Source: an uncultured Ignavibacteria bacterium (GTDB taxonomy: Bacteria; Bacteroidota; Ignavibacteria; Kapaibacteriales; Kapaibacteriaceae). Taken from it: a DNA stretch of 64,000 bases. Position 1 is the first letter of the stretch. Each line of letters begins with the position of its first letter. The stretch lies in NCBI GenBank assembly GCA_937870915.1, contig CALMZQ010000062.1, forward strand, positions 27,944 to 91,943. Direction: 5' to 3'. Below the pieces are notes generated by a model. The model was given only the letters and a program-made list of their open reading frames with translations. It was not told where the DNA came from and searched no databases. Positions 18,529 to 27,163 of this stretch are shown piece by piece. The position numbers and the translations under genes are program-made.

Positions 18529-20607
18529 ATGATCAATACAACAACTCTGCGCCTCGTTGTCTGGCTAACCTTCATTTTGTTGGCACATCCGTTCACTGCG
18601 CAATCGCAAGCCCCTTCTCGACTCCCGCTTACAACAGGTGTCTCCGGTTATCAGATGATTGTCCATGCGGACACAACAATCTGGATGGCAGATGGCTCCG
18701 TTGTATATCGCAACACTCCATCCAATGCACAACGCTGGCAGGCGATGCCCCAACTCTATCGTTGCGCATCGGCCTTTATCGTTCGTGCAACTCCCGAAAT
18801 AGCTACGGTTGTTGCAAAGCGTTTCATGTCCAGTGACTCATCATGGTGGGTGTTTACATCCAACGCAGGTGGAACGGCGTGGTCGGATTCGTTGAAGCTT
18901 GATGCACGTGGCTCAATACGTGGCTCTACTCCGTCACACCTGCTCTTCAGTGAATCTCCACGAGACACCACTATGGCCTTGACTGTGTGGCGATATGATG
19001 GCACATTCGCAACAACAGTGTTGATGCCTAACGTTCACAACAACGATTGGGTTAGTGCTCGCCTTTGTGGAGATTCGATCATCGTCTCCGATCCGCTGCG
19101 TGGTGCTCCTGCCTATGATGTGATTCGGAATGTTGATCAAGATCCGGCTACGTGGACGTCTGACATGCTCACTGATGTTGTCTTCGGTTTTGTTGGAGAG
19201 GGCAATTCATTTGTCTATCTCACGAGCGGTGCCGCCTACATCGACCATGGCGGCGAGGTGAAGCCACTTGGCGTGTTCTTTGATCGTATTCAAGACCTCT
19301 ACGTTGATGGACTCAAGGCAGGACGTATAGGAGGGGGCGGCCTAGAGATAACACCAGATATCACCTCGGATTCTTCTCGGCGGATATCGCTCGGTGTTAC
19401 GCTTGCTCCTGGTATCGACAAGGTCTTTACGCTGCGACGAGAGTATGCGGGTGTTGAACGCGGCACTCGAGGACTATTGGAACTTGCTACTCGTATCGTT
19501 GATGGAAGTGCTCAACGTGACGTATTGATACCATGCGTTGATGGCACGTTTACTCGCGGAACTACCTCTATTCTGGCGGGCGAACGTGTTGTTGTAGGCG
19601 AGTATCTACAGCTGCCTACTGAACGTGAAGCTGTCCCCTCGATCTGTGACCTTACTCCGTCATCCAATGGCGCTTCACTTGAACCATTAACACACGTAGC
19701 CTCATCGAGCGGACAGATCTTCCTACGGAATGTTAACGGTGAAGTTTGGGCAGGAACACGTGATGGTACGTATACCTTCCCTGACTATGCAAAGGTGAGC
19801 AACCGCACTGCATTTGATGTAGTGGGAGGGGGCGATCGAGTTTTTATGCTAACGCAACGTGGCATTGAAATTCGTGAAGGATCAGACTCTACGTTTCGCG
19901 TCTTTGTTGAGGAACAAGCACCTGCCGGATTTGCTGTTGCGGGTGATACGCTTGTTGTGATCCGCATCGAAGACATCACAACGGATGTGCCTGAAGCGCG
20001 TTGGGTTGTTGATGCCTATGACCGACTAGGAAACGTGATGTTCTACGGTGCACTTATCGCAGACTCTGTTGTGAAGTCGGGTCTACGTTGGAGGTCAATC
20101 GTTTCAACCCCCTATGGTTTGTTGATCAACGGACAGAAGCAGCTCTTCCTTAGCATCAATGGCGGTGCCTCTTGGACAACCGTCAATCCTGGTCTTGAAC
20201 TCACAACACCCACTTCTGCCACTACAGAACGAATCTGTGCATGGGGCATCCTTCCAAATGGCACTGAAGGTCCAAGCCTCATGATTTCGCCCGATCGTTG
20301 GGTTACGCAGACCACAATGTTGCGCACGCCACAGCCGGTTATCGCTTGTGCTTCAATGCCTGGATTCTTCGTCTTCTCTACCGGAGAAGGACTCTACTCT
20401 CTGAAACAAACCATTTCGTCCATATGGGAAAGCCCCCTTCAAGGAGCTCCGAACATTCCTATCGGCGCGGTGCCGGACGAGACAACCATTGTTGATCTCA
20501 TGGGCAGAATATGCCAAAGCAACGAAAACCTCCCAACTGGGTGGTATGTTGTGACCCAACGGTTCGGGCATGCAGTCCGTTCTCAGATCCGCCTCATTGT
20601 TAAGTGA
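18529..20607 (+). CDS. Secreted T9SS cargo protein with Asp-box-like repeats, function unknown
   Basis: 692 residues from ATG 18529; the longer open frame would run back through rpoC and its terminator. The signal peptide (LRLVVWLTFILLAHPFTAQS) ends near residue 28. The body is beta-rich with scattered Asp-box-like motifs (FTSNAGGTAWSDS, SINGGASWTTVN) of the kind found in beta-propellers, and few cysteines. The C-terminus (TTIVDLMGRICQSNENLPTG, then WYVVTQRFG and RLIVK) is a short T9SS type A sorting domain. It should be exported by Sec and then T9SS. The gene begins 26 bases after the rpoC terminator and is followed at 20 bases by another T9SS cargo gene, so the two are probably co-transcribed. 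No enzymatic motif seen. Confidence 0.75.
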   Translation: MINTTTLRLVVWLTFILLAHPFTAQSQAPSRLPLTTGVSGYQMIVHADTTIWMADGSVVYRNTPSNAQRWQAMPQLYRCASAFIVRATPEIATVVAKRFMSSDSSWWVFTSNAGGTAWSDSLKLDARGSIRGSTPSHLLFSESPRDTTMALTVWRYDGTFATTVLMPNVHNNDWVSARLCGDSIIVSDPLRGAPAYDVIRNVDQDPATWTSDMLTDVVFGFVGEGNSFVYLTSGAAYIDHGGEVKPLGVFFDRIQDLYVDGLKAGRIGGGGLEITPDITSDSSRRISLGVTLAPGIDKVFTLRREYAGVERGTRGLLELATRIVDGSAQRDVLIPCVDGTFTRGTTSILAGERVVVGEYLQLPTEREAVPSICDLTPSSNGASLEPLTHVASSSGQIFLRNVNGEVWAGTRDGTYTFPDYAKVSNRTAFDVVGGGDRVFMLTQRGIEIREGSDSTFRVFVEEQAPAGFAVAGDTLVVIRIEDITTDVPEARWVVDAYDRLGNVMFYGALIADSVVKSGLRWRSIVSTPYGLLINGQKQLFLSINGGASWTTVNPGLELTTPTSATTERICAWGILPNGTEGPSLMISPDRWVTQTTMLRTPQPVIACASMPGFFVFSTGEGLYSLKQTISSIWESPLQGAPNIPIGAVPDETTIVDLMGRICQSNENLPTGWYVVTQRFGHAVRSQIRLIVK

Positions 20608-20627
20608 ACTACCGATAGGTCAAAACC

Positions 20628-22637
20628 ATGAAGTCTCTTCTCCTCTTTCTTTGTGTTGTATCCACGATTTCGGTTGCAACGGCAGACACACTCTTCGTTG
20701 CACCTATCAGCGAACTCGGTGGTGATGGACAGAGCTGGAACACAGCGTATCGCACGCTGAACTTTGCCTTCGCAGATTGGGAAGCAGGCGATGAAATCTG
20801 GCTCGCACACGGCACGTATATGATGCCTGACTCAGGCATGCGCGTAAAGAATGGGATGAAGATCTATGGTGGATTCAAAGGTTCTGAAACACGCAGAGAG
20901 CAACGTGATTGGTTCCGCAATCGAACGATTCTTCATTCTGAAGGTGGGCAATCGGTATTGAAAGCGTCAAACTGCGACTCCACAACACGCCTTGATGGAC
21001 TTGTGCTGGAAGGTGCTACCACATCTGCCCTTATGGTGTCAGGGGGCGAGCCCAGATTGTTCAACTGTCACTTCCGTAACAATGCATCGGAGGTGTTTGG
21101 TGCTGCTCTCTCAGCGATAAGAGTTGGCCGGATGCGTGTAGAGTATTGCGTCTTTGAGGACAACAGCTCAAGTTTTGAAGGCGGTGCGGTATCCATATTG
21201 AATTCCACCGCTGATGATAAGGGGTTTGGACCATTCTTCGGCCAATGCCTCTTCGTCAACAATCAGTCTGATGAGGGCGGAGCTATCTATTTCTTTAATT
21301 GTGCGGGAGTTCCACAGATAGCGTCATCAGTGTTCCATGGTAATAAGGCTGCGACTTTGGGAGGTGCCATCAGTATCGTTAGTTCGTATGTCTATATCAC
21401 GAATAGCACTTTTTCGCGCAATTCCTTGACATCTGGTCCTTCGATGGGTGGAAGAACACTTGCGACGAATGGTGGACATTTGCAGAATAGCATAATCTGG
21501 AATGGCGATGAGGATACGTCGCAGCACATCCAGATATATGAAGTTGAAGGTGATACGATGAAGTTCACATCACTCTCCAACTTGGTAGAGCGCGATTTCG
21601 TCAACGGTTTCTGGCAGAACGATCCTGTGTTTGAGAGTGCCGATAACGTGAATGGTCCGGACGGTTACTTCGGTACAGACGATGACGGGCTAGTCCTCTC
21701 GTCGTTCTCTGCAGTTCGCAATGCAGGCATCATCGACAAATTCGTCAACCACCGTCAACAAGATGTGATCGGAAATCCGCGTTTGGCAGGTAGAAAGATC
21801 GATCTCGGTGCATATGAGTCACAGAGGTCCGGACGTGTGAGCTATCGTGAAGCGATGACGGAGATGCGTACTGGCAAGCTTGTCTTCCTGTTCCGTCATG
21901 GCAAAACAGACTGGGATCAGAATGATCCCGGACCTGAGCCAGGCTGCTTCCCTGGCCGCAACCTCATTGCTGAAGGTCGCGAACAATGTACAGGAATCGG
22001 CGCTCAACAACGAGCGCTCGGTGTGCCAGTGGGAGACGCGTTCTCAAGTCCTGTTTGCCGCTGTTGGGAAACGCTCGACAAGATGGTAGGGCGTTATGAA
22101 AAGAAGAGCCATTGGGCAAGCGGCGGTTCAGGTACGGTTGTGGAAGCGCGTTTGGTCGACCTCGAAACAGTACCAACAAATGGCAATAGGGTTATCTCTA
22201 CCCATGATGCCGTTGCGAATCTCGTCTTCAACCCGGCAGGTGATGGCGAAATCATGACCACAGCTGAACTGATGGAAGGTGATGCTCTTATCGTTCGTCC
22301 AACCGGCGACACAATGGAAGTGATCGCACAATGGTGCTCCGATACGTGGGAGCGTTATCATGTTCGTTTCCCTGAAAATGCTACGTCCGTTAATGACGAG
22401 CAGCAAGTCCGCTATGCGAACATCGTGGTTTCCCCAATGCCTGCTACTGATGTGGTTCGTATCAGTGCTGACAATGCATGTGCTGTTCGGATCGTTGATA
22501 TAACGGGCAGAGTGATAGCATCCCTAACCCTAGCCGGAAGTGGTCAGCCCCTTGACGTGAATGTTTCAACGTGGGCACCTGGACTCTACTCTATCGTAGG
22601 TGGTGGCGTATCAGGTCGGATCATGATCACTCGCTGA
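20628..22637 (+). CDS. Secreted beta-helix / histidine phosphatase fusion with T9SS sorting domain
   Basis: 669 residues. Signal peptide at 1-18 (LLLFLCVVSTISVATA). Residues ~20-400 look like a right-handed parallel beta-helix: a 'sparse' WNTAYRTLNFAFADWEAGDEIW opening, then turns with FEGGAVSILNS, DEGGAIYFFNC and LGGAISIVSS. Residues ~415-580 match the histidine phosphatase (phosphoglycerate mutase-like) superfamily: catalytic FLFRHGKTDW (Arg423-His424-Gly425) and a second histidine in STHDAV (His526). The last ~75 residues are a T9SS sorting domain (VVSPMPATDVVRIS ... APGLYSIV ... MITR). Both parts would be outside the cell. A phosphatase removing phosphate from an external compound is inferred; substrate unknown. 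The stop overlaps the convergent transporter gene by 11 bases. Confidence 0.75.
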   Translation: MKSLLLFLCVVSTISVATADTLFVAPISELGGDGQSWNTAYRTLNFAFADWEAGDEIWLAHGTYMMPDSGMRVKNGMKIYGGFKGSETRREQRDWFRNRTILHSEGGQSVLKASNCDSTTRLDGLVLEGATTSALMVSGGEPRLFNCHFRNNASEVFGAALSAIRVGRMRVEYCVFEDNSSSFEGGAVSILNSTADDKGFGPFFGQCLFVNNQSDEGGAIYFFNCAGVPQIASSVFHGNKAATLGGAISIVSSYVYITNSTFSRNSLTSGPSMGGRTLATNGGHLQNSIIWNGDEDTSQHIQIYEVEGDTMKFTSLSNLVERDFVNGFWQNDPVFESADNVNGPDGYFGTDDDGLVLSSFSAVRNAGIIDKFVNHRQQDVIGNPRLAGRKIDLGAYESQRSGRVSYREAMTEMRTGKLVFLFRHGKTDWDQNDPGPEPGCFPGRNLIAEGREQCTGIGAQQRALGVPVGDAFSSPVCRCWETLDKMVGRYEKKSHWASGGSGTVVEARLVDLETVPTNGNRVISTHDAVANLVFNPAGDGEIMTTAELMEGDALIVRPTGDTMEVIAQWCSDTWERYHVRFPENATSVNDEQQVRYANIVVSPMPATDVVRISADNACAVRIVDITGRVIASLTLAGSGQPLDVNVSTWAPGLYSIVGGGVSGRIMITR

Positions 22638-23895
22638 TAAGCCCCTTGCCATAGGCCTTTGCCTTGGCATCGTCGAACACCCCTTCCCATCGCGCTACAA
22701 CAACACTTGCAAGGCAGTTGCCTACGAGGTTCACACTTGTACGCGCCATGTCCATGAATTCGTCAACACCGAAGATCATGGCCACGGCTATCGGTCCATA
22801 ATGCTGCAACTCCGGTGGGAGGAATGATGAGAGTGTTGCAAGCAGAATCACAAGCGATGCGCGCGGAACAGCGGCAACACCTTTGGAAGTGATCATCAAG
22901 GCAAACATCATCGTTATCTGCTGCCCGATATCAAAGGAAAAGCCTGCCACAGTTGTTGCCATAGCCTGCATCACAAATACACTGGCCATTGACAGATAGA
23001 GCGTTGTTCCATCGAGATTAAAGGTATAGCCAGCCGGCATCACAAACCCAACAACATGCTTCGGCACGCCAAAGGCCTCCATCCGTTCCATAGCCATCGG
23101 GAGAGCACTTTCGCTTGATGTGGTTACGAATGCCAAAGTGAACGGCTCGCGTATTGCCTTGATAAAGGGGCGAAGTGGCACTCGAGCAATGAGGACCACG
23201 GCACCCAGTACGAGGACAACAAAAAGAACGAGTGCCGCGTAGAGCGAGCCGATGAGCATGCCAAGCGAGGCAAGGATAGAGAGTCCTTGATGTCCGATGG
23301 TGGCCGCCATAGCTGCACCAATGCCGATTGGAGCGTAGAGCATGATGATGTTCGTGAACTTGAACATCGTTTGCGCTAATGAGTCGCACCACTCAACAAC
23401 CGGACGTGCCTTCTCGCCAATGGCATTGAGTGCTAGTGCGAAGATCACGGAGAACGTTACGATCTGCAACACGTCTCCCTTAGCCATGGCATCAATGATG
23501 CTGGTAGGGAAGATGTGGATGATGGTCTCAATGATTGTTTTCGGATGGTTCTGTGCGATCGCGCCCAGCGTTCCTGGGTCTCCCACAAGAGTGATCCCTG
23601 TGCCCGGTTGCACAACGTTTACAACAAGAAGTCCGATAAAGAGTGCTAGCGTGGTGACGATCTCGAAGTAGACGATCGACTTTAGTCCCATGCGCCCAAC
23701 ACCCTTGGCGTGCCCGCCCCCTGCAATACCTACAACCACTGTTGCAAAGACGAGAGGGGCAATGATCGACTTGATCAGGTGTAGAAAAATGTCGCGCAAC
23801 CAGCCGATCTGCGTTCCGAACTCCGGAGCAAAGTGACCGATGGCAATGCCGATCACAACGCCGAGGAGGATCTGTTTGGTGAGGGAGAGTTTCAT
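22627..23895 (-). CDS. Dicarboxylate/amino acid:cation symporter (DAACS/GltP family)
   Basis: 422 residues with about eight membrane helices and two re-entrant loops. Family signatures: SESALPMAMERMEAFGVP (the serine-rich HP1 region), AGYTFNLDGTTLY (NMDGT-like motif of helix 7, here NLDGT), ITSKGVAAVPRASLV (HP2) and DEFMDMARTSVNLVGN (helix 8, with the Asp and Arg that bind the substrate carboxyl). It imports glutamate, aspartate or C4-dicarboxylates with sodium or protons across the inner membrane; which substrate cannot be read with confidence. It lies downstream of the secreted gene 23931-25763 on the same strand, separated only by an 8-bp repeat array. Confidence 0.9.
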   Translation of the reverse strand: MKLSLTKQILLGVVIGIAIGHFAPEFGTQIGWLRDIFLHLIKSIIAPLVFATVVVGIAGGGHAKGVGRMGLKSIVYFEIVTTLALFIGLLVVNVVQPGTGITLVGDPGTLGAIAQNHPKTIIETIIHIFPTSIIDAMAKGDVLQIVTFSVIFALALNAIGEKARPVVEWCDSLAQTMFKFTNIIMLYAPIGIGAAMAATIGHQGLSILASLGMLIGSLYAALVLFVVLVLGAVVLIARVPLRPFIKAIREPFTLAFVTTSSESALPMAMERMEAFGVPKHVVGFVMPAGYTFNLDGTTLYLSMASVFVMQAMATTVAGFSFDIGQQITMMFALMITSKGVAAVPRASLVILLATLSSFLPPELQHYGPIAVAMIFGVDEFMDMARTSVNLVGNCLASVVVARWEGVFDDAKAKAYGKGLISE

Positions 23896-23897
23896 TA

Positions 23898-23935
23898 GTT
23901 ACAGAGTTGCGGGGTTACGGAGTTACGGGGTTACC
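23898..23935. repeat. 8-bp tandem repeat overlapping a stop codon
   Basis: Units GTTACAGA, GTTGCGGG, GTTACGGA, GTTACGGG and a partial GTTACC. On the minus strand TAA occurs at 23899, 23915, 23923 and 23931 (plus-strand coordinates of TTA), which together cover all three minus frames; the 23931 copy is the actual stop of the upstream gene. Confidence 0.9.
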
Positions 23936-25763
23936 AGTGCAGAAGTGGGGCGCGGTGTTGTCCAATGCGCACAACATACAAACCCCGAGGTGTTTGGCTG
24001 AGATCAATGTGAATGGTGTGATCGTTGACCAAACGTGTAGGTGCTGTTACGTGGTTGCCGAGCAACGAGAAGAACTCTGCGTTGAGATTAGATGCGAGTG
24101 CGTCCGTTGCGTAAATGGTTGCTGACTGCGTTTCGTGATGGTAGGTAACGCGAAGTGGAGAGATCGTTGCTGGCTCAAATGCAACAGCTGTTGAAGTGCC
24201 GATGATTTCGCGCAATGCTTGCATCTTGAAATTGCGATCAGGCTGAGAGGGATCGTCGGTTATTCCCCAACAACCATATCGATTGTAACCTGAGGCGAGT
24301 GTGAAATACATCGCAAGACCACCATCGAAATCCTTCCACCCAGCGAGGTAATTTGCCTTGAGTACATCTGCCATGGCTTCTGTGCGATGCGAGAGGATCT
24401 GAGGGCCGAGATTAACGGTGCCACCGCCGGCAGGCATATGTGGGCCGCCTTCGTACGAAGTTGAGCCCCCTACCAACTGCCATTGATTGGCCTTGTTGAT
24501 ATGATTGAGTCGGTAGAATGGAGACGAAGCATTCGAGATCTGGTCATTGATGTCTTCGAGCATGCCCTCGTTGATCGATGAGGGATCCGGATTGTCGTCC
24601 TTCGTTGATCCAAAGTACAACGCGGTGCTTGTGGCGTAAATGAAATTCTTGGGCTCGCCGAATGTTCGCTGGATGTATCGCAGGTGGTTGTCGCTGCGAC
24701 CATGGTAGGCGTGTTGTCCGGCCATGATTACACGAATGCGGTTGTTGATCGCCCCTTGACCAAAGACCGAAGCGAACCATCTCGAAAGTAGAACGGTGCG
24801 ATGGGCGTGATTGTCGTCGAATGTTATCCCACGTGATGCCGCCTCAGCAGCGTTGTATGGTCCGTGCGTCAGCTGCGTAGGGCTCCATACTTCATTGCTG
24901 CTCTCAACGTAGATGTTGATCGACGGGTCGAGTTCACGCTGGAGCATTGATGCGAGAGAGGTGACGTAGGCGGAGTCACACGACATATGGATGTTGATCC
25001 AAATGTCCTTCTTGAGTGTGTTGCCGAGCTCCACGATATACTCCCAACACCAGCCATCGCGCTTGCCATTTGTTGCCGCCATCGACACCTGGGCAGCATC
25101 ATCAGGCGTCTTGCGTTGTTGCCATGTAGTTTTTGCTGGATACGTTGGTTCTCCATCCCAAATGTTCTGCACGTTGTAGAACCTATAACAGGCAAAGTCC
25201 GCTGCCGCACACAGCTTCAAAAATGCATCGGTAAAGGTGGATCGATCACCACGTAGATAGCCGGGACGATTAACACTAAGCCCCGTGATCCCTGAGTTCG
25301 GAGTTGAAAGGGGCACACGTCTCGTTTGAGTGAACGACAGAAAGACCAGTCCATGATTGGCACTATTGCGTCCGCCAACCACAACATCAAACGTGGTGAT
25401 GTTTGTTGATTCTGTGTAGATGAGATTTTCGATCGCAACACTGGTTCCGGAAACGGCAACGTTTGCTTGACCCGTGAACTGCGCTTCATAACGACCACTG
25501 TAGTCGATGCGGTACTGCTCCGGATCATCTATTGTGCCATTCCATTCCGTTGCCGGACGTCCATCCATAAGCACCAGATCGAAGTCACTCGTGGGCCATC
25601 CATGTTCATCGTATCCAGTTGCCTTCGAGTACCGTGCTGTATGATTCACGATATTCACAAAGGCATTTGCGTTGTCGAGGTTCACCCCCATCGCAAATTG
25701 CGATTGTGCACTCCCTGCGGTAACAGACGCAAGTGCAGCAAGGATTAGGGCAACAGTCTTCAT
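23931..25763 (-). CDS. Secreted glycosidase-like protein with T9SS sorting domain
   Basis: 610 residues from ATG 25763, which opens directly with a signal peptide (MKTVALILAALASVTAGSAQS); an ATG six codons earlier lies inside a 25-bp repeat and is not preferred. Residues ~20-150 form a beta-sandwich-like N-domain. Residues ~160-500 resemble a TIM-barrel glycoside hydrolase, with NIYVESSNEVW giving a candidate acid/base Asn-Glu at about Glu291, and many aromatic residues. The final ~75 residues (LRVTYHHETQ ... TPRGLYVVRIG ... PLLHW) look like a T9SS sorting domain. It would act at the cell surface on a polysaccharide or glycoconjugate; I cannot name the family or substrate. The dicarboxylate symporter follows on the same strand. 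Confidence 0.7.
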   Translation of the reverse strand: MKTVALILAALASVTAGSAQSQFAMGVNLDNANAFVNIVNHTARYSKATGYDEHGWPTSDFDLVLMDGRPATEWNGTIDDPEQYRIDYSGRYEAQFTGQANVAVSGTSVAIENLIYTESTNITTFDVVVGGRNSANHGLVFLSFTQTRRVPLSTPNSGITGLSVNRPGYLRGDRSTFTDAFLKLCAAADFACYRFYNVQNIWDGEPTYPAKTTWQQRKTPDDAAQVSMAATNGKRDGWCWEYIVELGNTLKKDIWINIHMSCDSAYVTSLASMLQRELDPSINIYVESSNEVWSPTQLTHGPYNAAEAASRGITFDDNHAHRTVLLSRWFASVFGQGAINNRIRVIMAGQHAYHGRSDNHLRYIQRTFGEPKNFIYATSTALYFGSTKDDNPDPSSINEGMLEDINDQISNASSPFYRLNHINKANQWQLVGGSTSYEGGPHMPAGGGTVNLGPQILSHRTEAMADVLKANYLAGWKDFDGGLAMYFTLASGYNRYGCWGITDDPSQPDRNFKMQALREIIGTSTAVAFEPATISPLRVTYHHETQSATIYATDALASNLNAEFFSLLGNHVTAPTRLVNDHTIHIDLSQTPRGLYVVRIGQHRAPLLHW

Positions 25764-25774
25764 CGCGCAATATA

Positions 25775-25858
25775 TCTTCATCTCATGTCATCGGGCTAAT
25801 CTTCATCTCATGTCATCGGGCTAATCTTCATCTCATGTCATCGGGCTAAAGCCCGATG
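25775..25858. repeat. 25-bp tandem repeat ending in a REP-like palindrome
   Basis: Three exact copies of a 25-bp unit (25775-25799, 25800-25824, 25825-25849), each ending ATCGGGCTAA. Only the last is followed by the matching right arm, forming CATCGGGCTAAAGCCCGATG (25839-25858, 9-bp stem). It lies between divergent genes and extends into the region just before the 25763 start. Confidence 0.95.
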
Positions 25859-25881
25859 CTAGAAAGCCCGTAACTTTCCCA

Positions 25882-27087
25882 ATGGAATTCCTCGCCTTTC
25901 TTCAGCTCCGCCTCTTTCTTGCCATGGGGTGGCACATGCAAGCGCTCGTTGTGAGCTGGTATGTGTATGCGCTCACGCACGACCCGTTGATGTTGGCGAT
26001 GGTGGGGTTGGCTGAAGCAGTGCCCGCAATCGGACTCGCTCTTCCATCGGGGTATTTCGTCGATCGCATGGACAAGCGGAAGGGGATACGTATTGCGGTC
26101 TTCATGATCATCACGTCTGCAATAGTATCTGCCGTATTGGTGCAGCCCTGGGTTGCCGCGGAGTACGGTGTGGGTCCAGTCATCACGGGATTGTTGGTGA
26201 TGATCATGATCAACGGTAGTGCGCGGGCGATCTATTCGCCCTCGATGTTCAGTGCTTTGGGACAGATCGTACCACGCGACGAAATAGCGCGCGCATCGGC
26301 AATGAGCAGTTCTGTATGGCAGGGGGCTATGATCGCCGGCCCATTACTCGGTGGACTTATCTACGGACTCTATGGAGTGGGCGTTGCTGCCATTGTGTAT
26401 GTGGGACTGATGGTCCTTGGTGGTGCAGGATCGTTGCGACTGACCCCCAAGCCCCCTGTCGAGCAGACAGAACGACGATCCATGAAGCAGGACCTCACGC
26501 TTGGCATTCGATTCATCTTCTCACGTCCGGTTATCCTTGGAGCATTGTCACTCGATCTCTTTGCCGTACTCTTTGGCGGTGTGGTTGCACTGCTTCCCGT
26601 CTTTGCTCACGATATCCTGCATGTTGGGGAGTCAGGCCTTGGACTATTGCGTGCGGCGATGAGTATCGGCAGCGTGTCAATGATGGCATTCCTTTCGTGG
26701 AAGCCTATTGGAAAGAACGCCGGACGCTACATGTTGTGGTCGGTGGCAGGCTTTGGAGCTTGTATGCTCGCATTCTCAGCAAGTACGGTGTTTGCTCTAA
26801 GCGTTACCATACTCATCATCGCTGGTTCCTTTGACGCCGTGAGCGTGGTTGTACGCCATACCATCCTCCAACTCGAAACTCCCGAGGATATGAAGGGGCG
26901 AGTGGCGGCCGCCAACACGATGTTCATCTCCAGCTCAAACGAGCTCGGTGCCGTAGAGAGTGGCGTTGCGGCCAAACTCTTCGGCACCGTGCCAAGTGTT
27001 GTAATTGGTGGAATGATGACGTTGCTGGTGGTTGCGATTGTTGCGTGGAAGAATCCGAAACTTCGACGTATGGATATGACGTCTTGA
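25882..27087 (+). CDS. MFS transporter, MFS_3 (EntS-like) type
   Basis: 401 residues with twelve predicted membrane helices. The start LRLFLAMGWHMQALVVSWYVYALTHDPL is a slightly short version of the MFS_3 first helix, and the loop after helix 2 reads GYFVDRMDKRKG, a good MFS motif A (G-x3-D-R-x-x-R). A second motif (FSALGQIVPRDEIARASAMSSSVWQGAMIAGP in part) is characteristic of the EntS/MFS_3 exporters. Likely a drug or metabolite exporter; substrate unknown. The start at 25882 follows TAACTTTCCCA, close to a -7 element but lacking the final G. It is divergent from the secreted gene and convergent with the TonB receptor fusion. Confidence 0.85.
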   Translation: MEFLAFLQLRLFLAMGWHMQALVVSWYVYALTHDPLMLAMVGLAEAVPAIGLALPSGYFVDRMDKRKGIRIAVFMIITSAIVSAVLVQPWVAAEYGVGPVITGLLVMIMINGSARAIYSPSMFSALGQIVPRDEIARASAMSSSVWQGAMIAGPLLGGLIYGLYGVGVAAIVYVGLMVLGGAGSLRLTPKPPVEQTERRSMKQDLTLGIRFIFSRPVILGALSLDLFAVLFGGVVALLPVFAHDILHVGESGLGLLRAAMSIGSVSMMAFLSWKPIGKNAGRYMLWSVAGFGACMLAFSASTVFALSVTILIIAGSFDAVSVVVRHTILQLETPEDMKGRVAAANTMFISSSNELGAVESGVAAKLFGTVPSVVIGGMMTLLVVAIVAWKNPKLRRMDMTS

Positions 27088-27154
27088 AATGACGTAATGA
27101 CGCAATGACCTGAACAGGTCACCTGCATAGGTCACCTGCATAGGTCACCTGCAC
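27088..27154. repeat. Two adjacent tandem repeats (8 bp x3 and 13 bp x3) at a convergent junction
   Basis: Directly after the MFS stop: AATGACGT, AATGACGC, AATGACCT (27088-27111), with TGA at 27090, 27098 and 27106, one in each plus frame. Then AGGTCACCTGCAT in three copies (27116-27154), whose TCA at 27119, 27132 and 27145 puts a minus-strand TGA in each minus frame, facing the receptor gene. GACCTGAACAGGTC (27107-27120) is also a 6-bp palindrome with a 2-base loop. Confidence 0.95.
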
Positions 27155-27163
27155 AGGTCGATT

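Noticed and set aside
26316..26834. 172-codon frame inside the MFS gene 25882-27087
   Set aside because: Out-of-frame shadow rich in Trp, Arg and Cys; no homology signs.
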